From Desulfatirhabdium butyrativorans DSM 18734 (lineage in GTDB: Bacteria; Desulfobacterota; Desulfobacteria; Desulfobacterales; Desulfatirhabdiaceae), in the NCBI RefSeq assembly GCF_000429925.1, contig NZ_AUCU01000010.1, positions 1-64,000 of the forward strand: a stretch of 64,000 nucleotides of DNA, read 5' to 3'. Both the position numbers and the translations under genes were made by a program. The notes beneath the pieces were generated by a model that did not search any database, had not been told where the DNA came from, and worked only from the letters and a program-made list of their open reading frames with translations. Shown here in pieces: positions 1 through 8,222 of the stretch (positions are counted from its first letter, which is position 1; each line of letters opens with the position of its first letter).

Positions 1-299
1 CGCGTGTTCGCAATATCCGACATGCCATGCTCTCAGACCCCGGGGAAACGCCATCGGCTCGCCACTATCGCCAACTTTGCATCGACTTCCGCTACCCTAA
101 AAGCGTCGTCTTTCCCATGTTTGTGTATTTCGGGGCTCAATCACTTCAGCCTTGCGGCTTACGGCCTGCCAGTTCGCTGTCCTACGCTTAACGCTCGGGG
201 TCACCCCCTTACGTCCAAGGACTCGCTATCCGGTGGCTGGCTATGCCTTCCGGGATGGGCTTCTCACCCACTAAAACACGCGACCTTGCCCGGCCGCAC
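1..299 (-). mobile_element. Group II intron, 5' part of the ribozyme (truncated by window edge)
   Basis: Read on the minus strand the segment begins GTGCGGCCGGGCAAGG, which fits the conserved group II intron 5' end GUGYG. It continues with a GGGTGAGAAGCCC element and an AAGGGGGTGACCCCGAGCGTTAAGC-type region that resembles domain I of bacterial chloroplast-like (CL) introns. The small open frame at 4-318 on the plus strand is simply the intron antisense. The reverse transcriptase/maturase gene and domains V-VI would lie left of position 1. The 5' exon boundary is placed after ...TTTCACCCTA at 300. The class assignment is from remembered consensus, so the intron call is fairly sure but the subclass is not. 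Confidence 0.7.
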
Positions 300-706
300 T
301 AGGGTGAAACTACCATGAAGCGTTATCAAAACCATAACCCTGAACATAAGTCAACCAAATATCTTTTCTTTCTTGAAAACCGATCCATTGTCCAATACAA
401 ACAGACTTCGTGAAGGCGGGAGGGCGAGAGGAGTTCAGAACACATCAAAGTCCCACGATCGCGGAACGGAATTCCTCCCGACAAAGACTGGATTTGGCAC
501 GAACCACATAAGCAGGCGACAGTATCCAATCCGGCTTTAAGCCTCGCCAGATGAAAGTGGCAGAAACGACTGTCGAAAGGACAGAAGTTCTCCTCTCTTC
601 TCCTGACTCCTAACTTCTGCCTTCTGACTCCTGATTTCCGTAAGAAAACCGGAATGGAGATTCCGCTCGACCCTTGTTCGGAACCATCCATTTTTTGGAG
701 AACGAT
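300..706. other. Intergenic region with degenerate heptamer run
   Basis: This is the 5' exon side of the group II intron followed by non-coding DNA. I see no convincing gene. Positions about 592-645 carry a degenerate TTCTGAC/TCCTGAC run of the heptamer family found in other gaps of this window. A Shine-Dalgarno GGAG at 697-700 belongs to the next gene. Confidence 0.5.
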
Positions 707-1957
707 ATGAAACACCGACGGTCGTGGCCCAAACGGATCATCACCTTGCAGTTGCTGATCGGATTCGCCGCCTGCACACTGATTCTGTCCGGTATTGCGT
801 CCGCTTTTTCCGTAACATTCGACACGGCATGGGAATCCAGGTTCCAACGAACATCCGGGTGGACAGGCGCCGATGGGATTCAATCCATCGATCTTCTCGA
901 CGGCAGGGTGCTGTTTCTGTTCGGCGACACCTGGATCGGCCCGATTGTCGATCATCATCGAGGCGCAAACGCCCAATTGGTCCACAACTCCATTGCCGCT
1001 TATGACCGGGGATCGGGCATAACAAATCCCATCCATTTTTATTGGAACCAGCAGGTCCGCTCAAAAAATCCAAGGGCCTGGGTTGAAACGGATTCCTGCG
1101 CACAAAGGCGGAAACATGTTCCGGCATCCCGTAAAGCGCCCCGTTCAACCGATTGGTTCTGGCCGCTTGGCGATGGCATTGTCCTTCCAGATCAAAACGG
1201 GAAAATGCGGCTTTTGATGTTTTGGGAAAGACTGGCCCTGGATCATCAACAAAAGCCGCCCTGGAATTTCAGGACAGCCGGATCAACCCTTGTCATCGTG
1301 AACGATATGGAAAAAGGCATTTCCCGATGGCATCCTGTCTGCCTGCCGATCCCCTATCGAACGGACAACCGGCGGATACCCGGAAGCCAGAAGTCCTCAT
1401 CCCTTTGCTGGGGCATGGCATTGGTTGCAGGTGACAAGGCCATGGACCCAAACGGGTTTCTCTATATATATGGTGTTCGTCAAACCGACGGCGCACCAAA
1501 CGATCTCGTTCTGGCCAGAGCTCCCATGGATGCACCAGAGAATTTCGAGCGATGGCAGTTTCTGACCCGGGATGGCTGGAAAAGCAGCCCTGAAGAACTG
1601 ACTTCCCTTTGCGACAGCATCACCAACGAATTTTCCATCGATCGCATGTCCGAGAACCCCGATCAGTACGTTCTGATCCAGAGCGATCCATTTTTCCGCA
1701 ACGAAATCTGGATGCGCAAGGCCAGCCAGCCCGAAGGCCCTTTTTCAGCGCCTGCCGTTGTCTTCTCCGCGGCTTCCCTGGCCCAATGCAGCGGTTGTTT
1801 CGCATACGCCGCCAAAGCCCATCGTTTCCTTTCCGACCCGAACGATCTGCTGATTTCTTTTGTTGTGAACAGCACCCACTTCGACATCTTGCGAACCGAC
1901 ACCGATATCTATCGGCCCAGGTTCATTCGCCTTTCCCTCGAAGGAGTGATTCCATGA
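707..1957 (+). CDS. Secreted DUF4185/DUF5005-like propeller protein
   Basis: The protein has 416 residues. The start ATG at 707 follows GGAG by six bases; an upstream in-frame ATG at 674 lacks a ribosome site. Residues about 10-35 form a basic, then hydrophobic, signal sequence ending near SGIASAFS. The mature part contains DGRVLFLFGDTWIG and later WGMALV and GFLYIYGV repeats, which resemble the five-bladed propeller proteins of the DUF4185/DUF5005 group, related to glycoside hydrolase families 43/68. No catalytic residue can be assigned with confidence. Its stop overlaps the nadE start (ATGA), so the two are probably co-translated, although no functional link is obvious. Export to the periplasm or outside is inferred from the signal peptide. 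Confidence 0.6.
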   Translation: MKHRRSWPKRIITLQLLIGFAACTLILSGIASAFSVTFDTAWESRFQRTSGWTGADGIQSIDLLDGRVLFLFGDTWIGPIVDHHRGANAQLVHNSIAAYDRGSGITNPIHFYWNQQVRSKNPRAWVETDSCAQRRKHVPASRKAPRSTDWFWPLGDGIVLPDQNGKMRLLMFWERLALDHQQKPPWNFRTAGSTLVIVNDMEKGISRWHPVCLPIPYRTDNRRIPGSQKSSSLCWGMALVAGDKAMDPNGFLYIYGVRQTDGAPNDLVLARAPMDAPENFERWQFLTRDGWKSSPEELTSLCDSITNEFSIDRMSENPDQYVLIQSDPFFRNEIWMRKASQPEGPFSAPAVVFSAASLAQCSGCFAYAAKAHRFLSDPNDLLISFVVNSTHFDILRTDTDIYRPRFIRLSLEGVIP

Positions 1958-3603
1958 AAATCGCCATCGCTCAGATCAACCCTATCATCGGCAATTTCAA
2001 GCACAATGTGGAAAAGATCGTCTCCATGGTCCAAAAGGCCAGGCAGCGCAGTTGCGATCTGGTCGTTTTTTCCGAAATGGTGATCAGCGGCTACCCGCCG
2101 CTCGATCTTCTGGAAAATCGGCAATTCATCGAAGACGGCTGGCATGCACTGCTCTCTCTGCTGTCCGCAGTCGACGGAATCGGCGCGGTAGTCGGTGTTG
2201 CCACCCGAAACCCGAACGATCTTGGAAAACCCTTGCACAATTCGGCATTCCTGATCGAGAATGGCCGGATTCTCCACCAGACCAGCAAGACGCTTCTGCC
2301 CACCTATGATGTGTTTGATGAATCCCGCTATTTCGAGCCAGCCAGCGCCGTCCAGTGCACCGATTACAAGGGAAAACGCATTGGGCTGACGATCTGTGAA
2401 GATGCCTGGAACGACAAGGACGTATTCAAAAATCGCCTCTATCGCATCGACCCGCTGGAAAAATTGACAGCCGAGGGAGCAGACCTCATTGTCAATATTT
2501 CGGCATCCGTCTACGACATGCACAAACCCGCCTTTCGAAAGCGCCTGTTGCAATCCCTGGCACAAAAATACAGGACGCCCTTCATATATGCCAACCAGGT
2601 CGGCGGTAACGACAGCCTGATCTTCGACGGATCCAGCATGGGCTTCGACGCCGCGGGTGGCCTGTGCGCCCAGGCACTGGATTTTGAAGAGGACATGGTT
2701 GTTGTGGACACCGAACGCCCCTCTGTCGATGACAGCCAAATCCACCCAGTTTCACCATCCACGATCGCCTCCGTTCTGAAAGCCCTCATCGCAGGCACCA
2801 GGGACTACGTCCGAAAATGCGGATTCGACCGGGTCGTCATTGGTCTGAGCGGCGGAATCGACTCCGCCGTGGTGCTGGCCATTGCCGCCATGGCCCTTGG
2901 AAAGGAGCGGGTCAAATCCGTTTTCATGCCTTCGCGTTTTACATCGAAGGACAATTACGAGGACACGCGATTGCTCGCCGACCATTTCGGCGTCCACTAC
3001 GAAATCATCCCCATCGATGCCATCTACGAAGCTTTCGTTCGGGCCCTTCCCGGCGAAACCCATATCGATGCGCCCGGCATCACCGAACAGAACATTCAGG
3101 CGCGGGTGCGGGGCAGCATTCTGATGGCAATCGCAAACGCGGAAAACTGTCTTGTCCTGTCCACAGGCAACAAGTCCGAGCTGGCGGTCGGCTATTGCAC
3201 CCTATATGGCGATATGAACGGCGGATTGGCGGTCATCTCCGATGTTCCCAAAACGATGGTCTATGAAATCGCCCGCTGGATCAACCGGGAAGAAACGCTG
3301 ATCCCGCAACGTATCCTCACCAAAGCCCCATCTGCCGAACTCAGGCCCGATCAAACCGACCAGGATGACCTGCCGCCGTATGAAATTCTGGATGGCATCC
3401 TCAGGGCTTATGTGGAAGAGGGAAAGAGCGCCGAGGAGATCGCCGCGCTCGGTTTCGATACCGATACGGTAACGGATGTGCTTGGCCGTATCGATCGCAA
3501 CGAGTACAAACGCTACCAGGCGGCCCCCGGGCTCAAGGTGACATCCAAGGCTTTCGGCTTTGGCAGAAGATTCCCGCTGGCAAAGCGCTGGGCACCTGCA
3601 TGA
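1954..3603 (+). CDS. nadE: Glutamine-dependent NAD+ synthetase
   Basis: The protein of 549 residues makes NAD+ from deamido-NAD+, ATP and glutamine in the cytoplasm. The N-terminal nitrilase-type glutaminase domain (about 1-250) shows the Glu-Lys-Cys triad: E41 in VVFSEMVISGYPP, K112 in TSKTLLPTY and C148 in LTICEDAW. The C-terminal synthetase domain carries the PP-loop SGGIDS (299-304), followed by STGNKSELAVGYCTLYGDMNG. Length is normal for the two-domain bacterial form. AAGGAG lies just before the ATG at 1954, which overlaps the stop of the preceding gene; the open frame extends further upstream but that part is not conserved. There is a long repeat-rich gap downstream, so it ends its transcription unit. 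Confidence 0.96.
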   Translation: MKIAIAQINPIIGNFKHNVEKIVSMVQKARQRSCDLVVFSEMVISGYPPLDLLENRQFIEDGWHALLSLLSAVDGIGAVVGVATRNPNDLGKPLHNSAFLIENGRILHQTSKTLLPTYDVFDESRYFEPASAVQCTDYKGKRIGLTICEDAWNDKDVFKNRLYRIDPLEKLTAEGADLIVNISASVYDMHKPAFRKRLLQSLAQKYRTPFIYANQVGGNDSLIFDGSSMGFDAAGGLCAQALDFEEDMVVVDTERPSVDDSQIHPVSPSTIASVLKALIAGTRDYVRKCGFDRVVIGLSGGIDSAVVLAIAAMALGKERVKSVFMPSRFTSKDNYEDTRLLADHFGVHYEIIPIDAIYEAFVRALPGETHIDAPGITEQNIQARVRGSILMAIANAENCLVLSTGNKSELAVGYCTLYGDMNGGLAVISDVPKTMVYEIARWINREETLIPQRILTKAPSAELRPDQTDQDDLPPYEILDGILRAYVEEGKSAEEIAALGFDTDTVTDVLGRIDRNEYKRYQAAPGLKVTSKAFGFGRRFPLAKRWAPA

Positions 3604-4164
3604 AGCGGCAGTAAACATTGAAGGATTGAAGCAATTGCAAAACCAGCTTATTTCATCGGAATCGCCCATGCAGCCGGGGCTGCACCACGGTCAATCAAAG
3701 TCGCAGGAGCAAGCTACAAAAAATGGGAGCCATCCGCTTTCTTCTGACTTCTGACTTCTGACTCCTGATATTCGACTTTCGTAGGAATCCCCCATGCAGC
3801 CGGCGCTACACCCCGTTGGATGAAAGCCTCCAGCGTCTTTTGAAGGATTATGGCGGTATGACAGCAGCCATACTGCCCACTGGCCACTTTCGTAGGAAGA
3901 CTGTTAGTATTGCATCAACTGCCTAAAGTGATATTTCAACACCCGTTCAGACAAGAATTTTGCTTGACAAGCAGAATCAAATATGGTTTGGAAGATGACA
4001 ATAAAATTGGTTGTGTTTCAAGCCCTTTTTCGAAACCCCCCTCTATTTTCCGCCTCCGGCTTCCTTATACCGATACCGCGAAGCTTTGAAGGCATATCAT
4101 TACCAGAAAATTGACAACCGACAACTGAACGGGCTTTTTTCGTATCTGTCACAAAGGATAATAT
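3604..4164. repeat. Repeat-rich intergenic region with composite ~130-bp repeat (copy A)
   Basis: No gene is seen in this gap. Positions about 3657-3789 form a composite repeat whose inverted, near-identical partner lies at about 31659-31786. Copy A contains three perfect TTCTGAC heptamers at 3742-3762, whereas the partner has two. A second copy of its terminal motif (GGAATC then CCCATGCAGCCGG) starts near 3785, and a further related stretch (GGCGGTATGACAGCAGCC then TTTCGTAGGAAG) is at 3851-3900. AAAGGA just before 4165 is the ribosome site of the next gene. Confidence 0.75.
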
Positions 4165-5787
4165 ATGATACCCATTCGCCTTTTCGTTCATCGGCCTGCC
4201 TTCCTTCTGATGCTTCTTTTGCTGACCCTTTCAACAGAATCGTTTGGGCAGGGGCAGAATTCGGGCATTCCGTCACCCATTCATTCGATTCAACCCGTGA
4301 TCGTCCTGGCCCAGGCAGACACCGCCACTTCCGCATCACAACACCAGGACCCATTTTCCCGGGCGATGGCAGCCATGCAATCCGGAGACGACCAAACAGC
4401 CCTGATCGAAATGCAGCAAGCCATTGCCATCGAGCCATCCAACCTGGAATACCAATATCTGCTGGGCAATATTTATTCCCGACTGAATCGGCTGGAGGAA
4501 GCCGAAAACATTTTTCAAGCCCTGCTCAGAACGGAGCCGGATCGATTCGGGAAATGCTATTTCGATCTTTCAGCGATCCATTTAAAGCGGCATGACGATA
4601 CAGGAGCCTTGGACTACCTGCAGAAAGCCAAATCCGTCGATTCCGGCAGGGCATCATTTGAATCGGGTCTCATTTTCATGCGCATCAAACAGTTCGATCG
4701 CGCCATATCCGCTTTTGATGAAGCTATCGTCCAAAAACCCGAGATCACATACGAATGCCAACTGCAGAAAGCATCTGCTTACGCCAATCTGGAACAGCCA
4801 TCCAAAGCCAAAGAAATCTTGAAGAAAGTCCTTGCGATGGACCTGTCTCCTGAACGCAGGGAAGAGGCGGCCCGCCTCTATGAGGAACTGGAATCCGGCA
4901 AACCGGTGGACAAACGATGGTATCTGGCCGTCAATCTCGGCGTTCAATATGATGACAACGTGTTCCAGCAGCCGCTGGAACAGATCAATTTGGCACCGTC
5001 CACGCAAGGCACCAAGGGTAAGTCAGATGTCGCCTATGTGGGGACGCTTTATGGAAAATACGACTTCTGGAAAACTGGATCATGGAAATCCGGGCTTTCC
5101 TATCTGCATTACCAGTTGATTTACCAGGATCTGACGGAAAACAACCTGTTGGGAGCCCGCCCGTCGCTCTATCTGGAATATGGGAAAGCCCCGTATTTTG
5201 CAGCCATTGAATATGCCTACAGCCATTATTGGGTCGACAACGATTCCCGTGTAGACATTCACGCCCTATACCCCAGGTTTCTGTGGGTCCACAACGATCG
5301 TTTGCGTTCAGAATTTTACGGAGGTCTCGAAAGAAGGCTTTATCTCGACACCACCCCGGACGATTGGCACAGTTACGCCGGGATCACCGAATACTGGATG
5401 TTCAACAAGGGCATGTCGCATGTGCGCGCCGGATACATGTTCGACTACGATGATTTCACACCGACGGAACGAGGCGATATTATCGGAAACCGTTTTTCGA
5501 TAGGATTGAACCTGCCAATATACAAAGACAAATATTTCTTCGATATCGAAGGGATTTATCAGATGCGGCATTATCAATTCGATCCCAATATCGATAGCGA
5601 CGAAAAAAGGAACGATGATGAATTTCACATCAATGCCCAGCTTTACGGCCATTTGTCCAAACATCTCGATATCCGGCTTGGCTACTATCAAACATGGAAT
5701 GAATCCGATGTCACCAACACTTTTGGCATCGATCCCTATCATTTTCGAAGAGGTGTTTCACTTCTCATGTTGAGCTACATCTTTTGA
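4165..5787 (+). CDS. TPR protein with C-terminal outer-membrane beta-barrel
   Basis: The protein has 540 residues. An N-terminal signal peptide (about 1-30, ending near STESFGQ) directs it to the envelope. Residues about 65-240 contain tandem tetratricopeptide repeats with typical phrases such as EYQYLLGNIYSRLNRLEEAE and FEKAISAFDEAI-like units. From about 250 the sequence turns into alternating aromatic strands (WYLAVNLGVQYDDNVF, then many G/Y-rich strands) ending in LLMLSYIF with a terminal Phe, as expected of an outer-membrane barrel. The layout recalls surface lipoprotein assembly modifier/DUF560 and similar TPR-barrel proteins, but I cannot name the family. It is followed within 14 bases by the FecR-domain gene, so it probably forms the outer-membrane part of the same system. 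AAAGGA precedes the ATG. Confidence 0.7.
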   Translation: MIPIRLFVHRPAFLLMLLLLTLSTESFGQGQNSGIPSPIHSIQPVIVLAQADTATSASQHQDPFSRAMAAMQSGDDQTALIEMQQAIAIEPSNLEYQYLLGNIYSRLNRLEEAENIFQALLRTEPDRFGKCYFDLSAIHLKRHDDTGALDYLQKAKSVDSGRASFESGLIFMRIKQFDRAISAFDEAIVQKPEITYECQLQKASAYANLEQPSKAKEILKKVLAMDLSPERREEAARLYEELESGKPVDKRWYLAVNLGVQYDDNVFQQPLEQINLAPSTQGTKGKSDVAYVGTLYGKYDFWKTGSWKSGLSYLHYQLIYQDLTENNLLGARPSLYLEYGKAPYFAAIEYAYSHYWVDNDSRVDIHALYPRFLWVHNDRLRSEFYGGLERRLYLDTTPDDWHSYAGITEYWMFNKGMSHVRAGYMFDYDDFTPTERGDIIGNRFSIGLNLPIYKDKYFFDIEGIYQMRHYQFDPNIDSDEKRNDDEFHINAQLYGHLSKHLDIRLGYYQTWNESDVTNTFGIDPYHFRRGVSLLMLSYIF

Positions 5788-5801
5788 AAGGGAAACATAC
5801 G

Positions 5802-7091
5802 ATGAGGCTTTTCCGATATTTCACGTTGTTCGTTTTGATAGCAGCAATGGCCGCTCCGGTATGCTTCGCCCAGACTGAGACGGAATCGGTTGGCCGCATC
5901 GTTTCGCTTGTGGGAACGGCATTCGTCGAACGAAACGGACAAAAGATTCCGGCATCATCGGGAGATGCAGTTTTCATGAAGGACAAATGGCACACGGAAA
6001 CACTGAGCAGCCTGGAAATCGCCTTTCTGGACGACAGTCGAATCCGTATGGCATCAAACTCCGTTGTCGAAATCACAGACTACCTGTTCAAACCCGAGAA
6101 AAAAGAGCGAGAGGGTTTGATCTCCCTGCTTGCCGGCAAGGCGCGCTTTCTGGTTCAAACCTTGCAGGATTTTCGTCAGAAACGTTTCCGCGTACAGACC
6201 CAGACGGCTATCGTCGGAACCCGTGACACCGACTTCATTGTTTGGCTCACCCAGTTGGCTGAAACCGGTGTCCTCTGCCTCGACCATACCATCTCGTTGA
6301 TCAACCAGGCCACCCCGGATCAAGTCGTCATTCTGTCGAGTTTCATGCAGAGTATCGTTACCGGAAGCAATCCACCCACTCCCCCGCAATTCATACCGCA
6401 AGCAGAACTGCAATCCGTCATCAACGAATTGAAGGAGATCGGAAACAAGCAAGGTCTGGTTCCGGAATCCTTCTCTGGCGGATCACAACAGCAGCGATCT
6501 TATTCCACAAGTACAAGCGGTACCTCTACAACAACGACAACGACGACGATGCCGGTGACCACTACCCAGCCGCTTGTGACGACAACGACAAGCACTGCGC
6601 CTACGACGACAACTACGACGACGACAACTACCACTACGACATCGACGACGACCACAACATCGACGACTACAACCACTTCGTCTACGGTTCCCAAAACCAC
6701 CACAACAACGACGACTGTACCGAAGACTACGACAACGACGACGACCGTGCCGGTGACGACAACTACAACGACGACCGTGCCGACAACGACGACCACCACA
6801 TCAACGACCGTACCGACAACGACAACTACAACTACGACCGTACCGACGACGACAACCACATCAACGACCGTACCTACGACAACGACGACTACATCAACGA
6901 CCGTACCTACGACGACAACTACAACTACGACCGTGCCGACGACGACAACCACATCAACGACCGTGCCGACAACAACGACGACAACCACGACTTCATCGAC
7001 TACAACCACGACGACGACACTGCCACCGCCGCCGCCAAGACCGACAGCAGCCCCAAAACCCTATACCAATCACCCAACCATCAGGCCTTAG
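5802..7091 (+). CDS. FecR-domain exported protein with long Thr-rich tail
   Basis: The protein has 429 residues. The start at ATG 5802 is preceded by AAGGGA; a TTG at 5784 is less likely. Residues 1-23 are a signal peptide (ends VCFAQ). Residues about 27-150 form a FecR domain: VGRIVSLVGTAFVERNG, the KDKWHTETLSSLEIAFLDDSRIRMASNSVVEI region and a RFRVQTQTAIVGTRDTDFIV region. From about residue 235 to 410 it is almost pure Thr broken by Ser and regular Val-Pro pairs (TTVPTTTTTT type), then a short Pro-rich end. FecR domains are periplasmic sensor or structural modules, and one next to a CHASE2 cyclase is a recurring arrangement. The Thr tail may be an extended, glycosylated or wall-spanning stalk; that is inference. 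Confidence 0.8.
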   Translation: MRLFRYFTLFVLIAAMAAPVCFAQTETESVGRIVSLVGTAFVERNGQKIPASSGDAVFMKDKWHTETLSSLEIAFLDDSRIRMASNSVVEITDYLFKPEKKEREGLISLLAGKARFLVQTLQDFRQKRFRVQTQTAIVGTRDTDFIVWLTQLAETGVLCLDHTISLINQATPDQVVILSSFMQSIVTGSNPPTPPQFIPQAELQSVINELKEIGNKQGLVPESFSGGSQQQRSYSTSTSGTSTTTTTTTMPVTTTQPLVTTTTSTAPTTTTTTTTTTTTTSTTTTTSTTTTTSSTVPKTTTTTTTVPKTTTTTTTVPVTTTTTTTVPTTTTTTSTTVPTTTTTTTTVPTTTTTSTTVPTTTTTTSTTVPTTTTTTTTVPTTTTTSTTVPTTTTTTTTSSTTTTTTTLPPPPPRPTAAPKPYTNHPTIRP

Positions 7092-7148
7092 GTGGGTCAG
7101 ATAAAAAAGCTGTGGATTGCAGAACGGATTACAACGAGGATGACAGAC

Positions 7149-8168
7149 ATGAAACGATACGGCAAAATTGAAATCTTGGGTAGCCCGCTGCTTGCTGCGA
7201 TCTTGTGCATGGGGATTTTTTCGGCGCATGCAGCTATGGCCGCCTCGCTTACCTACCAATTGAAGGGGGCTCAGGATTTTCCATCCAGCCCATCGAATGC
7301 CTATTTCATGATGGGAATACCGCTCTTTATCCTTCCTTCATCCGACACCTTTCTGGTATTGAAGGATAATTTCGGTGGCAGCTACAATCCTGCCCTGTGG
7401 CGTTTATTCCGTTTGAATTCGTCAACCAATACTTATCAAGAAATTACGGGCCAAGGACAGGATTTCATCGGTTTTGGAAAAGGCTGGTGGATCATCGCAT
7501 CCAAAGCAACCAGTTTTACCTTGACAGGGGCGACCACGACATCCGATCTTTCCGTACAAGTAGTCCCTGGATGGAACATGATCGCCAACCCTTATGCAGA
7601 CAAAACACTCTCATGGCCACAAATTGTCGCCAATAATGCGAATCAGACGCTTTCTCTCTCCGCCGATCTCTACCAGTTTCAATCCATCGGAGAATATGTC
7701 AAGGTAACAACGTTGAACATTGGGGCAGCTTACTGGTGTTATGTTGGTTCAGCCCAGGCCGGAAACCTCACCATTACCTATCCGACTACAGCCCTGACGG
7801 CGGAATCGATGAAAAGTCAATTTTTGACAACAGCAAGTACAACACCACCTCCGCCACTACCTCCGGGGGCATCACTGAAAATATCGTCTCCAAAAGAAGG
7901 GGACAGCATTCGATACGGAGAGGGATTGGCAATTAGCTGGAATTCATCAGGTATTTCACCAGAGGGTTTCAGCAATACGGTCAGCATTTCCATTTCTCCG
8001 GACAATGGCCAGCATTTCATTTCAATTGCGAGCGAGCTTGAAAACACGGGCTTCTTTCAGATACAAATTCCCCTGCGATTGCGATCGACTCATTTTGTTG
8101 TCAAAGTCAGTTCGGACTTATACCCAGGAATTGTCGCCTATTCATCGCCAATTCTCATAGCAAAATGA
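7149..8168 (+). CDS. Exported protein with C-terminal Kre9/Ig-like domain
   Basis: The protein has 339 residues. ATG 7149 sits eight bases after a GAGGA ribosome site; ATG 7140 is an alternative. A signal peptide covers about residues 1-34 (LLAAILCMGIFSAHAAMAA). The middle has two GWN/GKGWW repeats (FGKGWWIIASKATSF, PGWNMIANPYADKTLSWPQI) of a kind common in secreted repeat proteins. After a TTPPPPLPPG linker, residues about 230-339 (LKISSPKEGDSIRYGEG then ISISPDNGQHF) match the Kre9/KNH-like Ig fold seen in many bacterial surface proteins. No enzyme motif is visible. It lies between the FecR protein and the cyclase in the same orientation, so it may be a ligand-binding or surface part of that system. 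Confidence 0.65.
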   Translation: MKRYGKIEILGSPLLAAILCMGIFSAHAAMAASLTYQLKGAQDFPSSPSNAYFMMGIPLFILPSSDTFLVLKDNFGGSYNPALWRLFRLNSSTNTYQEITGQGQDFIGFGKGWWIIASKATSFTLTGATTTSDLSVQVVPGWNMIANPYADKTLSWPQIVANNANQTLSLSADLYQFQSIGEYVKVTTLNIGAAYWCYVGSAQAGNLTITYPTTALTAESMKSQFLTTASTTPPPPLPPGASLKISSPKEGDSIRYGEGLAISWNSSGISPEGFSNTVSISISPDNGQHFISIASELENTGFFQIQIPLRLRSTHFVVKVSSDLYPGIVAYSSPILIAK

Positions 8169-8222
8169 TGCAATGCTTCCGGTTATCGGAAACTCCGCTA
8201 TCTTCCTTCACGGTACCGCCGC

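Noticed and set aside
4-318. Open frame of 104 codons on the plus strand at the left edge
   Set aside because: It is the antisense of the group II intron ribozyme and has no protein-like features.
6500-7009. Val-rich open frame of 169 codons on the minus strand
   Set aside because: It is the complement of the Thr codon array of the FecR protein (ACG/ACA read backwards gives Val).
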